NCBI RefSeq assembly: GCF_041260155.1
Contig: NC_091944.1
Location: forward strand, 27,513,832 to 27,577,831
Direction: 5' to 3'
DNA: 64,000 nucleotides
Source of the DNA: Ptychodera flava
Lineage: Eukaryota; Hemichordata; Enteropneusta; Ptychoderidae
Position numbers and translations under genes: made by a program. A model generated the notes under the pieces. The model was not told the DNA's origin, ran no database searches, and worked only from the letters and a program-made list of their open reading frames with translations. Position 1 is the stretch's first letter. Every line of letters begins with the position of its first letter. Positions 12,308 through 24,841 of this stretch are shown piece after piece.

Positions 12308-12512
12308 GTAAGACGTGCTCGTGACTTCGGTATTTCGGACACTCTTGGTGCATACATACCAGCCATGACGGGATTGGTGCAGCTAATTGGACGGCCTTCA
12401 TTCGGTGCTTTGGGACATATACGAGGTCTTCACCCATCGATAATACATTCTGCTGTCTTTTGTGTCTGTGGCACTTCCCTAATTGTTAGTATTTACATGA
12501 GAAGCCTGACGG
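12308..12512 (+). CDS. copy B exon 4 (TM8-TM9)
   Basis: Open. It has the same VRRARDFGIS start as copy A and GLVQLIGRPSFGA in TM8, again with Gln where MCT1 has Asp302 and with the Arg retained. Confidence 0.9.
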
Positions 12513-13111
12513 GTAAGTCGTTCAAAGCAATATAGGTACTCTATTAAATGCAAACTCTACATCGTTTCAGCTCATTCTGAAAATGAATTGTCTTTTGTTT
12601 TGATATATAAAATGTATGATTTTTCAGTGCTGCAACAAAGCAACTGAGAATGAAAGATATTTATGAAGAGTACATATAAATAATTACAAAATGGCATATA
12701 CATCAACCTTTAAATTAATTTCAACAACTTCTCGCTTTAATGTCTTTTGTTTTGATTTCTTTCATCGCATTGCAATAAATATGTGTCTCAGACGTATCTA
12801 GTTGGATCGAAAATAGACACCCATGGCTTTTTAGCGGAAACATGTCTTTCGTAGGTCGTCTGGTAAAATTCGAAAGATCAAATAAAGGCATTGAAATTGA
12901 AAATTGGTACCTATAAGTATGACGATTAGAGAAATACGCTTATTTGTAAGTTCTTTTTTACAGAGAATGCTACACTATCACGCTGAACATGCCAGTCGTT
13001 TAAGTCGAGTTTCGACGAAACATTTCTTCCAATTATCATAAACATGATTCGACTACTGTGACTCTATTCTATTCCAATAATTGCTTTTTTGTTTCTTTTA
13101 TGCATGTACAG

Positions 13112-13276
13112 CGCAAATTGTCTTACTTTCCTTATATGGTACATGTAGCGGAGGGTTCATTATATACAGGCCAGTCGTGATAAAACGCTTTCTGGGAAGA
13201 GAGAAGATAGGCCATGGAACATGTATTGTACTTCAAGTTCAAGGAGTAGCTACACTTTTTATTGGGCCACTTGGCG
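13112..13276 (+). CDS. copy B exon 5 (TM10-TM11)
   Basis: Open. Starts AQIVLLSLYGTCSGGF and ends LFIGPLG at a ggcg/gtaagg donor. Confidence 0.88.
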
Positions 13277-13295
13277 GTAAGGGTTGAAGTGTAAT

Positions 13296-13595
13296 AAAAA
13301 AGTTAAACAAGACTTACCTTAAGTCGAAGTTTGATTGTAATTCTGTTTAGCTATCATGTAGTAGCTCAAGAGTTCACATTGCACAACACCGACTACTCAT
13401 AGAGCATTCAGTTGTCATCCTGTAGAATGGACAAAGATGTCCAACTATATAGGGATTGCTATACCCTCTGAATATCAGAGATTCCGTATTCCCACTTAGG
13501 GCGTTTAACCTCTTGAGCTACTATATCATAGCTTAACAGAATTTCAATCAAACTTCGACTTAAGGTAAGTCTCGTTTAATTTCTCAATTCCGTAT
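13296..13595. repeat. foldback (inverted-repeat) element in copy B intron 5
   Basis: Two arms of about 70 bases face each other: the left one near 13298-13373 contains CTTACCTTAAGTCGAAGTTT, and the right one near 13515-13590 contains its reverse complement. The arms differ at only a few positions, and about 140 bases lie between them. No coding content. Probably a MITE or foldback transposon. Confidence 0.7.
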
Positions 13596-15652
13596 CCCTA
13601 TTACTACGTGGCGCAGGTCACATGAAATGCTTACAGTTGCATCCAGGAGAGTTAATTATGGTAATTAGAAACTATTGGATAGTCTATAGAACAATCGTTA
13701 TTTCCTCAAGACCTTTTGAGCAACAGATTTGACTTTCCATGTCAGATAAGTATAGTCTTATTTCCTGACGTTGTCAAGTATTTCTTTCCCAAGTTAATTG
13801 ATTGACAATGAATCTGCTGCGGCGCTAGCACTTGCATCTCTAGTACTGTGAGCTTTAAATATGCTCATATCTAGTCCCACTGCAGCTAAAAAGTTTTTGT
13901 AAAACTTGCTATTCTGGCACTTGATAGATTTGCATGTTTCCCCAACATAACTTATGAACAACATAGTTTCATTTTACGCATAGCTGATGTGCGAAACATA
14001 TACTCCTTCAGTACTGTAACCACACAAAATCGCATGTCAGGGGAAGTGTGAACAGGAAGTGTTAATGTACCCAAGTGGCAATATGGTTTAGACTGTTCTT
14101 TTGATCAGATCAGCAATCTCGAAAATTCAAGACGTCTTTATGTAAACCATATTACGTATATCCAGCAAGTGTAAAGTTTGACTTCTTTTAGCAGATAACA
14201 ATACCAACATCATCCCTAATTCTAAAGTTAACCCCTTTTAACGATAAGTATTGGCGACCAACGTCGCAACAAGTTTAATGCAATTCCAACATCCAAGTTC
14301 CATTACATCTTGGTAGTGCGTGTCTCTCCTAAAAAAAACTGTTAAAATCTTAAAACAAGAGAGTGAGAGCCGAGCTGAACGTTGTTTCCGAACACAATAA
14401 TGCTGAACGTGCCGTAATAATAGCACTATAACAAAGTCTACAGTCATAGAGTGCTCAAAGAACTTCAGAGCGTCTGCTCATGTAGCATATAGAGATTGAC
14501 TAGTCCTCTGTAACAAAATGTTTCCCATCGCTTATTATATGTGTTATATTGAGATTTAGTCCCAGTTGACCATGACTTGAGCATGATGTTTGTAACATTG
14601 CTTGATAGTTCTTGATTTGTAAATGATAGCCTGAGACAAGATAAGCCATCAGAGTCATTTTCCTATTAAGCAGATGACCAGCATCCTGTTCTGTGATTGG
14701 TCAACAGAATCTGTGTAATGGAGTCTGCTATCAGACAAGCTGCCATGGCCCATTTGACTCTCTTGAATGGGAGAACAGCAACCAGCGGCAAGTATTGAAG
14801 TCCGGCGTCTACAGTGACATAAAAATATAAATTTTAAAAAAAACTCATTTATTTCATTGTAGATAAGATTTGACAAGCGGAAAACTAGATCCTGCAGAAG
14901 CCTTCCATAGCGTTGTCGGATCACAGGGGTGCTGGAAAAAATTTAAAGGGATGTCAGAACATACGGTTGTCTGAACATAAGGGTTGTCTGAACAATGGGC
15001 GGTCACCGCCAGGCCAATAGCTATACAGTCTGATGTATCCGCTGACATAACTCTTTCAGTCGTTGAAGATAACTTAGTAAGTTGCCGTGAATTGTTACAG
15101 TTTTGCTGAAGCAGGTTTTTTGGTTACAGTTTTGCTGAAGATTTCCCATTTTTTGAGTTCTCTCTGTCTGCAGGTGCTCCACCTGTTCTCACAGTGCTCG
15201 CCTTCTCCTCCATTGTACGATTACGTACACCTGGCCTGTGTTAGAGTTCCCGCTCGACACGTTCAACTTTCTGCATATCGCATACAAACGTTCAAATTCC
15301 CCTGGCACATGTAATAGAAAGTCTCTAATTATATAGAACTATAAGTAATATTGGTACTAAAAGTACAACATTTGCCCGAATTTTCGGACAAAGTTTTTTA
15401 AGTGCTGGGCTGCAGCGTAGGGTTTGCACACTGAATACTGCGTAGTAGGTGTTGATATATCGTGTGACCTGAGCTACGTAGTGATAGCGATATGGAATCA
15501 TGGTTCTTAGTATCTACATCACGCTTTGGTCCCTCTATCGTTAAGGGTCAGTAATAAATAGTTTTATAGAAGCATAAGATGTAAAATTGGGTTCCGGGAA
15601 TGCTACGTACGATGTTAACTGCATTTCATCATACTTTGACTATTCTTTTTAG
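13596..15652. other. remainder of copy B intron 5
   Basis: Non-coding. This intron is about 2.4 kb, much longer than the 0.2-1 kb equivalents in A and D, so it has gained DNA. I recognise no domain in it. The last 100 bases before the acceptor resemble intron 5 of copy A. Confidence 0.55.
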
Positions 15653-15837
15653 GGTGGATGCGGGATAATTCAAATAATTACGATGGATTGTATTGGCTCT
15701 CAGGATCAGTCCTGTTGCTCACATCGGTGTTAGCCATTTTACTTCCAGTGGTTGATCGCATTTTCAAGCAACGACGCCACCAAGGAAAGCCTGAAGCCAA
15801 ACATGACGATGATATAAAACCTTCATCGACCGATTAA
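15653..15837 (+). CDS. copy B exon 6 (TM12, tail, stop)
   Basis: GWMRDNSNNYDGLYWLSG then TM12 and a charged tail, RIFKQRRHQGKPEAKHDDD, ending at TAA 15835-15837. The tail looks like a normal cytosolic SLC16 C-terminus and shows the frame that copy A has lost. Confidence 0.88.
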
Positions 15838-17400
15838 GCTCTTACTAATGAAGATGTAGAAACATGGAGGTGATGGTGCTTTGGGAATTCTTTACTATCA
15901 GAACTCCTGATTTGCGGCTTGACCGGTCAAAGTATATCTAATCCCATATAGCTTTGCCTTGCTATTTCGTATGTAGACGTACTATTTTCGTAATTATCAA
16001 CGCCGCGATTGTTAAATTGTATACCATGTATACATTTATGATCATGTTTTGTATGGCTGAATTTCTGTACTTCTTTGATATAAGCAAAATTACAAATAAC
16101 AAATGACAATATTTGTCATTTTGAAATGCTATATCCAATGCATTATTTGTCGTCAACGTTTGTTGTTTGGCATCGCAAGACTCTACCATCATAATTCCCA
16201 TTCCAAATCATATAGTAGTGTAAGGTTACGACTCTGAACTATAGTTACCATCGTCTTGTAACTCCAGTCTACAACAACAATAATTAAAGATTTGTAACTC
16301 AACTTGCAGAAAAAACCATTCTCACTAGATAAAATGACACCTTAAACTTGATTGGGTGGGAGGGAAGGGTTGTCTCTTACTCTTATACATCTTATACATA
16401 CATTTCCTCACATTTATGGCACAAATGAATATCGTTGCTGTAGAGGGATGGCTACCGAAGGATACTTTGCAGGTGCAAAGACCAGGCTAGTTCAGGACAG
16501 ACAATGTAAATATGGTTTGCCTGTGACTGTGTAGAACATAATTTGCTCTAAAGAAGAAACACTGTGAGTGAGAACTACTTGTACTGTGTATTACAACGCG
16601 TCTATCGACACATATTGCGATCCGTACCTGAAATTAGCGAAAAACTTGGGAACAAGTTTAGGACTAAGTGTTTGACCGTATTGTAAACACTCAAGAGTCC
16701 GATTACTTTTCCCAAATGCCCATTCTACAATAAGATTCTAATTCGAAAGATAATTTTGCAAGTGTATTCTATGTTTTGCGGTTTTGTGCATGAAACTAAT
16801 CAGTTATGGCAAGATACGTAAGCTGCAAGGGAGACAGCTAAATTTACCGCCTGGGGATAGGAAGAATCTGAGGGAGAGGCTACTCAAAAGTTGCAAGCTA
16901 CAATGGGGTTGCTTAAAGTTTAAAGAGGAAGAAGGGACTGTTCAAATATCGGGAAATGTACTGAAGCATTTAGTGTAGTTATGAGATGGTACACAAATAG
17001 AAGAAAAGAATATAGCACGTTATAAAGTAGTACAATTTTATGGAAATATGTTACAATTTGATATGCATGTATGCCTTGTATATTGACTATCATTATTAAA
17101 TGAGTGATTTTTCAGTATTTCCTGATAAAAAATGGGATACTTGCCTAATCAACATGAGGAATCATCTGATTATTCGGGAGAATGTGTAAAGAAGTTAATT
17201 CTACAAAGTATACAAAACATTGGACTGCCTTAATGATAAACCCATAGTGTATTGCAAGAAAATAATTTAGAGTTTTCATGTATTTGATTTGATCTGCAGA
17301 GTTAATTTCTTTGTGATCGACTCATATTAGCGCATAGCTGGTAATTGCAACTGAGAGTGTTGGCAACACCTCGATTTAGACTATATAACTAGTATGTCTA
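15838..17400. other. intergenic, 3' flank of copy B
   Basis: No gene seen. About 15960-16500 is homologous to the flank of remnant E (45300-45760). The rest is AT-rich with no recognisable feature. Confidence 0.55.
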
Positions 17401-17640
17401 ATGCCAATGCTTCAAAGCAATTCACTGTATATCGGTCTAACTGACAATACATTAAAAACACGCCATGCAGATCATGTCCAATCTTTCCGAAGCAAGGCAC
17501 AAGCCAACAGCACAAAGTTATCAAAGTATGTCTACCACTTGAAATCTAAGGACAACACATTTAATGTATACGATCAATCCTGTCGAAAGCAAGTAGTTAC
17601 TAAAATGTAACCTCTCTCACAGAGAAGCTATTCATATAAA
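17401..17640 (+). mobile_element. Penelope-like element, endonuclease fragment
   Basis: The plus strand encodes YIGLTDNTLKTRHADHVQSF and KLSKYVYHLK, hallmarks of the GIY-YIG endonuclease at the C-terminus of Penelope-like retroelements. The frame ends soon after. It meets an oppositely oriented fragment at about 17640, so one of them was inverted or inserted later. Confidence 0.75.
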
Positions 17641-18060
17641 TGCAGATAAGTCCAGCCTTTTAAACAAACGTACCGAGCTGGTCTCCAAGTGCCGACACGA
17701 AAACAAATTTTACTTGTCCAATTTTAATCCAACTCACTACAACAAATGGGTTGTTTTGGTGGCGACATTTTGAAACCATTTCAGAGCGTTTGTTTAACAG
17801 CGTAGAATTGTCAGCACTGATAATGTGTAGCGTTTCGGATACACAAAGATTACATCGCGTTCTCATGCTAGAGTAAGTCGATGCTTCACCATGGCACGTC
17901 AAAGAGTTTTGGTACTGTTTCTTAAGAACAAAATATACTTTGAGAATACTTTTTCCGGAACGTTGCATTTGATTTACGAACTGCGTCTTTAAGGTGTTAT
18001 CAGTGGCCGATGAAAACTCCTTTTTGACTCTCGTTGATAGCTTGGCCATGAAAACGACAC
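17641..18060 (-). mobile_element. Penelope-like element, inverted endonuclease C-terminal fragment
   Basis: The minus strand contains DNTLKTQFVNQMQRS, then RTRCNLCVSETLHIISAD and NKRSEMVSKCRHQN. This is the cysteine-bearing tail region of the Penelope-like endonuclease. Related minus-strand pieces occur near 32361-32600, 33000-33450, 50460-50760 and 57480-57730. Confidence 0.75.
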
Positions 18061-19045
18061 TTTTGGCTTGACAGTCACCTTTTCAGCATCGAATATCCTG
18101 CACGAAATTTGGTGAAAGACAACATTTTCGGTGCAAGATATAAGTGCAGGACAGTATCATCACCCTATTCTGTTAGAAAATATTGTTTTTCACTGTATTT
18201 TGCACTGACATCAATGTCCTAAGCTAAGCTCTAATTTGCTTCATCAGATGCAGAGCTGATAGCTTTCCCTTAGCCCAATTATCGAGCAAAAATGCTGTCT
18301 TCACCCAATTTCATATTGACAATATTTTCCTTCACCACACTCTTTAATAATGCAACAAATGTCCTAAACCATATTATTTACTGATAATGTTGTCCTTTAA
18401 TCTTTTTAATTGACATGTCATCATTTGGCATGATGATAGCAGTCAGATGTCTACAGATGCATGGTGGAAATTATCACACATAAGCATGAAAAGGTAACTT
18501 AACTTCAAGAATCGTCCTTGTTTTATTTTGATTTGTACCATCTTATCAGCTGATTCATCGATTTATTATTTCGGTAGACATTGAAGTAAAATACTTTTAT
18601 TCATGAATTATTTTTCGTTACGAACACACATGTATTTTTTGACGAATAGATAGGCTTAAAAGAATTAATATCAAACCAAACTCGATTACTACATAAACTC
18701 ATTGCATTTAGCATTTCTTGTCTGAATAGTCTTGCGTAATTACCTTATGCAAAAAAACTACTGACGTTCGAAATGTTTTTGAATAAACACCTGTGAAAAT
18801 AATGTTGAAATAATGAAATTGGTTTTCATCGGGTTTTCCAGAGACAAAACCATTAACTTCATATTGCAGAACAATTTCAGTTCTAGTAATACACATTTTG
18901 TTGCTATCTCAGTTGCTTGTATCTGTAGCATGGCAATTGAAAGTACAAACAATAGTCTTTAACAAGAAGCAAACATGTGTACAGTCACGTACATGAGTAC
19001 AAATCTGGAAGAGTTTTGTGCTGAAGTTACTTTAATTCCTTACAC

Positions 19046-19126
<81 letters not shown>

Positions 19127-19335
19127 CGTGTGTAAAGCATACTTTAATATTATGTTTTTTCTATACTGAATAATTAATAGCAGGCTACCGACAGACTCCG
19201 TGTATCACTTTTCTTATCATTCCATCTTTACATTGTGTTATTGAAGTTTAGAAAGGGGTCGTGCCTGTCAATTATATGGCCTCATGATAAGACTTTTGTA
19301 CTGGTATGCAGTCATGATTCTAATCCCTCGAACTG
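17730..19335. repeat. duplicated upstream module, copy 1 (before C)
   Basis: This block recurs at about 28200-29400, 50450-51990 and 56280-57350. Shared landmarks are a TGATGACAGCAGTCAGATGT-like stretch, a (GA)n tract and a CCTCATGATAAG-like end. It marks the start of each beta-type duplication unit. No coding content beyond the Penelope-like remnant. Confidence 0.75.
19050..19123. repeat. (GA)n microsatellite
   Basis: Pure GA dinucleotides, equivalent to the tracts at 29047-29131 and 57149-57207. The module before F keeps only a stub near 51760. Confidence 0.95.
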
Positions 19336-19985
<650 letters not shown>

Positions 19986-20082
19986 CCAGTAGTTCCAGAG
20001 TAATGTCGTTAAGGCTGTTAGATTTCACTTTTAGATTTATGTCCGACACTCACTATTATTCATACCTATTAACCATTTGCAG

Positions 20083-20269
20083 CATGGATATGTCAGGATA
20101 TTTGATATCGTCTTCGTTTTTTCGACAAGTTATGGAGTGGCCTTTTCAAAAAGATTTGGACATAGAAAAACTGTTATGGCTGCTGGTGTTTTAGCATCAC
20201 TAGGGATTCTTACAAGTGGGTTAACGACACATGTATACCAGTTGTACTTCACTTACGGAGTCGTAATAG
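20083..20269 (+). pseudogene. copy C exon 2, +1 frameshift
   Basis: After the cag acceptor the sequence reads ATGGATATGTCAGG where D reads ATGGATCTCAGGG, one base more. The rest ([19 protein letters not shown]) is well preserved. Confidence 0.85.
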
Positions 20270-21595
20270 GTAACATTGAATATTCATGTCTCCAAAATGG
20301 TATTGCTTGAATAGTTATGCACTTTTGTACGTTTTCCTTGCTTGAATATATCGGGATCAGTAAGGGTTTCAATTCCTCATTAAAATACAAGTAAAATGGC
20401 ATTGGTCAATTTTTATTCAATTTTATTTACAGCGAAGTTAGGATAAGTGTCATGCAGGAGGTAAATATCCCTCGCCAGCGAGATATATGCGTAAATGTAA
20501 TGGTTCAATTACCGTTGTCGCTCTCAATTTCAAGCACAACGTTCTATTATCAATTAATGCTTTATTTCCTGGTTAAATTCAGTAAAATGACACCATTAAT
20601 AGCGAAAACTCTAAATTTGGCGCAACTGTTTATGGACATATGAATATTGCACTTAATGAACATCGATTACTTATTATAGCCAGATACTGTAGATTTATTA
20701 ACACACAAAAGATTACAATTCATGAGAAAAACAATATCATACTCTGCCTCTTGCCTGTCAAGAAGAAAAGTAAATGCTACAGCATAATTACATTCTATTG
20801 CATACAGAGTGCTGTTTCTACCTTCATTTTCGAAATTGATATATACACTTTGTTCAACTTAAATTTTCATATATCTTGATTTATCAGTATGCCGACTTTA
20901 TTGTAACAATAGACTGCATAAGGCACAATGTATTCACGTTGGCAAATACTTTGAGCCTTTGAGCAAATGCAGATTCTGAAGTTATCATGTGTTTCAGCTT
21001 AATTTCGACCCTTACACGAGAGGCGTATATGAACTTTCAGCTATCCAAAGCCATTGTATAAAAGTAATTAAGGCCTCGAAACAGTATAATTTTGCGCGGA
21101 GCGTTCATTTGAGAACTTCAAGCGATGAATGCAGCACGCTTACGGTTATAAGATAAATTCGGTTATCCTCTTCGAATAGAACAGCAAAATACGCTTGAAA
21201 AAGAATAGATCTGTGCATTTTATGCAGCAATATACACTCATTAGGGAAGGAACAACTTCGTACTTGTAATCAGTACGGTATATGAAGCATTCACATTTGA
21301 TTTAACAAAACATTAAAGTTTTGAGTTAAACGGTTTAAGTTTTGTCTCACAGAGAGAAGTATTTTATTAAAAGCAAAGTCAGTAATTTTCCTTTAGTCAG
21401 GAGACTGCTTGGTGTCTTGCCATCCACTAAAGGTCATCTACCTCTCAAATTATTCCAATTAAGTCTGTATAACTATAAGTCATAATTTCTCTCAATGATT
21501 CCTATATTCTACTACTTTAATTTCGTAAAACCATATTTAAACACTACGAAAAACTACGAAAATCAATAACTGTATACAGCTCTCTTTTTCCCTAG

Positions 21596-22134
21596 GAGCG
21601 GGGATGGGTCTAGCTTATGTGACCTGTATTGAAATCGTTAGCATATATTTCAAGAAGCGATTTCCTATTGCTATCGGACTGGCCATGGCGGGATCAGGTG
21701 CAGGTCAGTTTGTTTTATCAATCCTAACTCAAATGATGGTGGATCGATATGGCTGGAGGGGAATGCTTCTATTTATGTCAGCGTTCACTTTACATCTGTG
21801 TGTGGCAGGAGCCCTCATGCGACCTCCAGGAGCGAGTCAACTATCTACAAAGCACAGGTCACCTGACAAGGATTTACAAAGGCCACAGAAGGACGAGAAA
21901 TACAACAGTGAAGAAAATTACTCAAAGGATGAAGATACTACGGAATCATATGAGATGATAAGTCAGACGAGCAAGACTGTGCTTCCAAAACCGAAAACAA
22001 CATTTACTCGGCGTTTAAAATCGTATTTTTTATCAATATACGACGTCTCTTTGTTTCAAGAACCCGTTTTCATAACATTTTGCATCATTGCTATTGGACA
22101 AGCCTTTGGAACCGTTTCAACTTCAGTGCATCTT
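21596..22134 (+). pseudogene. copy C exon 3 (TM4-TM7)
   Basis: Open, 539 bases = 2 + 179 codons. The TM6-TM7 loop is 5 codons shorter than in D (the KKIFI region is absent). It ends SVHL at a ctt/gtaagt donor. Confidence 0.88.
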
Positions 22135-22323
22135 GTAAGTAGTAACTGGACAAACATAAGCTTATTTCTTTTTTGTTGTTGGTATATGCTGCGAAATATT
22201 TCGTAAACTTGAGTCTGCTACCTTTACCTATAAGTAGAGACGAAAAATTGTAGCGAGAAATCGTTTGAATATCGTATATAAATTGTGTTATCATACTTCT
22301 TGCAATTTTGTACTTTCTTCTAG

Positions 22324-22528
22324 GTAAGACGTGCTCGTGACTTTGGTATATCAGACAACTATGGCGCGTACATACCGGCCTTCATGGGATTGGCACAGGT
22401 GATTGGGCGATCGTTGTTCGGCGCTGCAGGTCAGATACGATGTCTTGATCCGTCTGTAACTTATGCAGTTGCCATGTTTGTCTGTGGGGTGTCACTCATT
22501 ATCTCTATTTACGCGATAACATTTACAT
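22324..22528 (+). pseudogene. copy C exon 4 (TM8-TM9)
   Basis: Open. TM8 reads GLAQVIGRSLFGAAG. It has CGA (Arg) at the codon that is TGA in copy D. Confidence 0.88.
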
Positions 22529-22875
22529 GTAAGTATTCGTAGGTCCTTAACTTCTAACTAATTGTCAGTATCACGGTCTCTCAAAGAACTGGCCGAACTG
22601 CCCTGCCGAGAGAATACATGAAACGGTGAAGACATGTTGTCCAATTTAAATCAATGGATGGGGAAACAGTGACAAACAATTAATTACTTGTCAAGTAAAG
22701 GAGAATTGCACATGTAGTGAGATTGCAAATTTCCATCACGTCATTCCCAACAACAGTTTACATTTCCTGTCCCGTTATCGAGATTCCCTAAAGGCACCTA
22801 CTTCTGCTGTAGTAAGAAAGGAACGACAACACAGCTTTGAATTTTTGCCTTGCATTGTTCACATGTTTTTTGTAA

Positions 22876-22920
22876 TTATTCTTATGTTCCTAATGTAATT
22901 ATTCTTATGTTCCTAATGTA
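22876..22920. repeat. short tandem duplication before copy C exon 5
   Basis: ATTATTCTTATGTTCCTAAT with its TGTA continuation occurs twice head to tail in the polypyrimidine/acceptor region. Both units end in a usable TGTA, and only the second is followed by G to make the AG acceptor. Confidence 0.7.
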
Positions 22921-22921
22921 G

Positions 22922-22980
22922 CTCAAGTCATCTTACTTGCCGTTTACGGTACGTGTCATGGAGGATACTTTGTGTTCAGG
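22922..22980 (+). pseudogene. copy C exon 5, truncated
   Basis: SQVILLAVYGTCHGGYFVFR matches D, then homology stops abruptly at about 22980. From about 22997 to 23130 the sequence instead matches 56091-56225, the 3' flank found after remnant F. Confidence 0.85.
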
Positions 22981-23269
22981 TTTATCAGCTGCCTTTTTCC
23001 TCTAGTACTTCTGACAAACTCTATCGTTGTACAACTACAAAATGTCTACTGAATAAAATCTAAACGACAGTTGTGCGCAAGTCACGGATCAATGTAAGTC
23101 TTCATTTTGCTACGTTTATTTAAATTTGGATATGAATAATTATCATATACCCATGCCCATATTGCTACATCCTAGTGACGTTCAACGTAAAATATCAGCG
23201 GTGATATTTCACGGTAAACGTCGAGATATGCAACTACATTAGCAGTTTATTGGTAAACCACGTAAACAA

Positions 23270-23770
23270 CAAAATGGCGGCCGCTTCCCGCCTGCGAAGC
23301 GATGTCGCCGACGTAAAAATTTGAAGGGCTTCGAGGAACACGGGTATTTCTGGTTGCAAAATACGGAAATATCACGTTGAGTCTTGAAATATTTTCCCAT
23401 GGTATTTTTTTGGTCAAGTTCTAGCAAATATTCTGCCGTTCGCACGGCGCCGGCACTGTGCACGGTCTCCACCGAACAGGTAGTGAGCGCGTGGCGTGAC
23501 AGCGATGTCGCGCGCGCGACGACTGTTGACATGGCAACTCTAAAGGTAAACTAACAAAATGGCGTCCCCTCTCCGCGCGAGCTCCGTGCCGTACGACGAT
23601 CGAAATCAGGATAGATTTAAAGCTGAGCAGTTTTTGATCGGTTACAGTTGTAATAGCATTCTGTATGACGATTTTTGTATCCCGGTGTCTTTCTTCTTGG
23701 GTTTCATTGAGATATGGACGACTTGCAGCGATGTCGCGCGTGATGTTGACATTCTCGTCGTATACTTTAT
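23270..23770. other. CpG-rich stretch within the insertion
   Basis: Rich in CG dinucleotides, unlike the AT-rich surroundings, with repeats of GCGATGTCGC and AACAAAATGGCG. This could be a captured promoter-like CpG cluster or simply element sequence. A frame from 23559 is open but has no recognisable domain. Confidence 0.5.
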
Positions 23771-23913
23771 GAATGAAGCCTGTTCACGTAAACATTCTGA
23801 TATTTATGCGCAAGGCGTAATAAAGTGAAGCCTCAAAGTAAAGATTTTTCGTTCTATTAGTAAAAATTCCCTAAAATTATGGGCATGGGTATATGATAAA
23901 TCGGTTATTACCC

Positions 23914-24043
23914 AATATCGCCTGTTCCTTGTGTCGTATCAGCATTCGTGTCATTTGTGCTGCGTCAGACACTCGACTTCGTCTCGTGTCTGACGCAGCA
24001 CAAATGACACTCATGCTGATACGACATAGGAACAGGCGATATT
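23914..24043. repeat. long hairpin 1
   Basis: Arms 23914-23972 and 23986-24043 are complementary at all but about four positions around a 13-base loop (TCGACTTCGTCTC). The stem contains GTGTCATTTGTGCTGCGTC. Confidence 0.9.
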
Positions 24044-24045
24044 AT

Positions 24046-24200
24046 GAGGTTATCCCTCGATATCACCTCTTGGTGGGGTCGTATTGCTGCGAGTGCGGTT
24101 GTGGGCCGCATCACACGAGTCGAAGACGAGTGTGATGCGGCCCACAACCGCACGAGCAGCAATACGACCCTACCAAGAGGTGATATCGAGGGATAACCTC
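24046..24200. repeat. long hairpin 2
   Basis: Arms 24046-24116 and 24130-24200, 71 bases each, are complementary at about 68 positions around a 13-base loop (GAGTCGAAGACGA). Only two bases separate it from hairpin 1, and the two loops are close to reverse complements of each other. Confidence 0.92.
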
Positions 24201-24841
24201 TTTATCATATACCTATGCCCACGTTATTGAATGAATAAATCTCGTATATTAAAATGTGATACGTTTCACTGTGGTTTTTCTTGATGGACTACATTTGTTT
24301 GCGTCATCTTGCTAAGGCGGATTGATATACTAGCGTCTGACGTAATCTATCAGCTGGCTCATTGCCAATTATTTTACGGTTGAGCAGAGAAATGCTTGAA
24401 CTCTGTCATCAAACATGTAGGATATCTACCGAATCGGTACGGTACATGCAAGTGTTGTGTTTGGTATTATTTTCCAGAACGCATTTACCATGAATACACG
24501 ATATTTTTCAAAGTTGTGCTTTTGAATTTGACGGTCCTCCGACATGTCCGATTTGCTTGTCGTCTGCGCGTCTGTGCTTATGCACGGACGGAACAGCTGG
24601 TCTGTCATCGATCTGTCAGTGCCCGTACAGTGTGATGCATGCTCTGCTCTTTAATTTGTTCGAATTGGTAGCACTACTTGCAGGTTAATCCGATATCGAC
24701 ACATGTTTTATTTAGTTACCCCGCATTTCCCTATGCTTCAAAACCCTGCCACTTTTGGAGATCGGACATGATATCGTAGTCAAAATCATAGACGGGCACC
24801 ATAGTTTGTTTTGATTAGGGCGCCACCATGTAAGTAGTCCA

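Larger units (their letters stand above)
9210..15837 (+). pseudogene. MCT/SLC16-like transporter, copy B (complete, one frameshift)
   Basis: All six coding exons are present: 9210-9369, 9944-10129, 10843-11400, 12308-12512, 13112-13276 and 15653-15837, with GT-AG borders. The start ATG is followed by PPDGGWGW, the diagnostic SLC16 TM1 motif. Twelve membrane segments are predicted, with a polar loop between TM6 and TM7. Exon 3 is 558 rather than 560 bases: against copy A two bases are missing in the loop near 11150, so translation would stop at 11169-11171 after about 220 residues. The other exons are open and their acceptors and donors look sound. This is either a very recent pseudogene, a null allele or a sequence error. 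Intron 3 holds a MITE and intron 5 holds a foldback repeat. Function would be transmembrane transport of a small, probably organic-acid-like, solute (family inference). Confidence 0.85.
20083..22980 (+). pseudogene. MCT/SLC16-like transporter, copy C (truncated at both ends)
   Basis: Exon 2 (20083-20269), exon 3 (21596-22134), exon 4 (22324-22528) and the first third of exon 5 (22922-22980) are present. Exon 1 is not found upstream, where Penelope-like sequence lies instead. Exon 2 is 187 bases rather than 186 because of an extra base near its start. Exon 5 breaks off after GGYFVFR and the rest, with exon 6, is replaced by other DNA. Exons 3 and 4 remain open, with the YFKKRFPIAIGLAMAGSG TM5 signature. 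The copy is closest to D. No full transporter could be made from it. Confidence 0.88.

Noticed and set aside
19050-19123. Arg-Glu repeat frames across the GA tracts (also 29047-29131)
   Set aside because: Simple-sequence artefacts.
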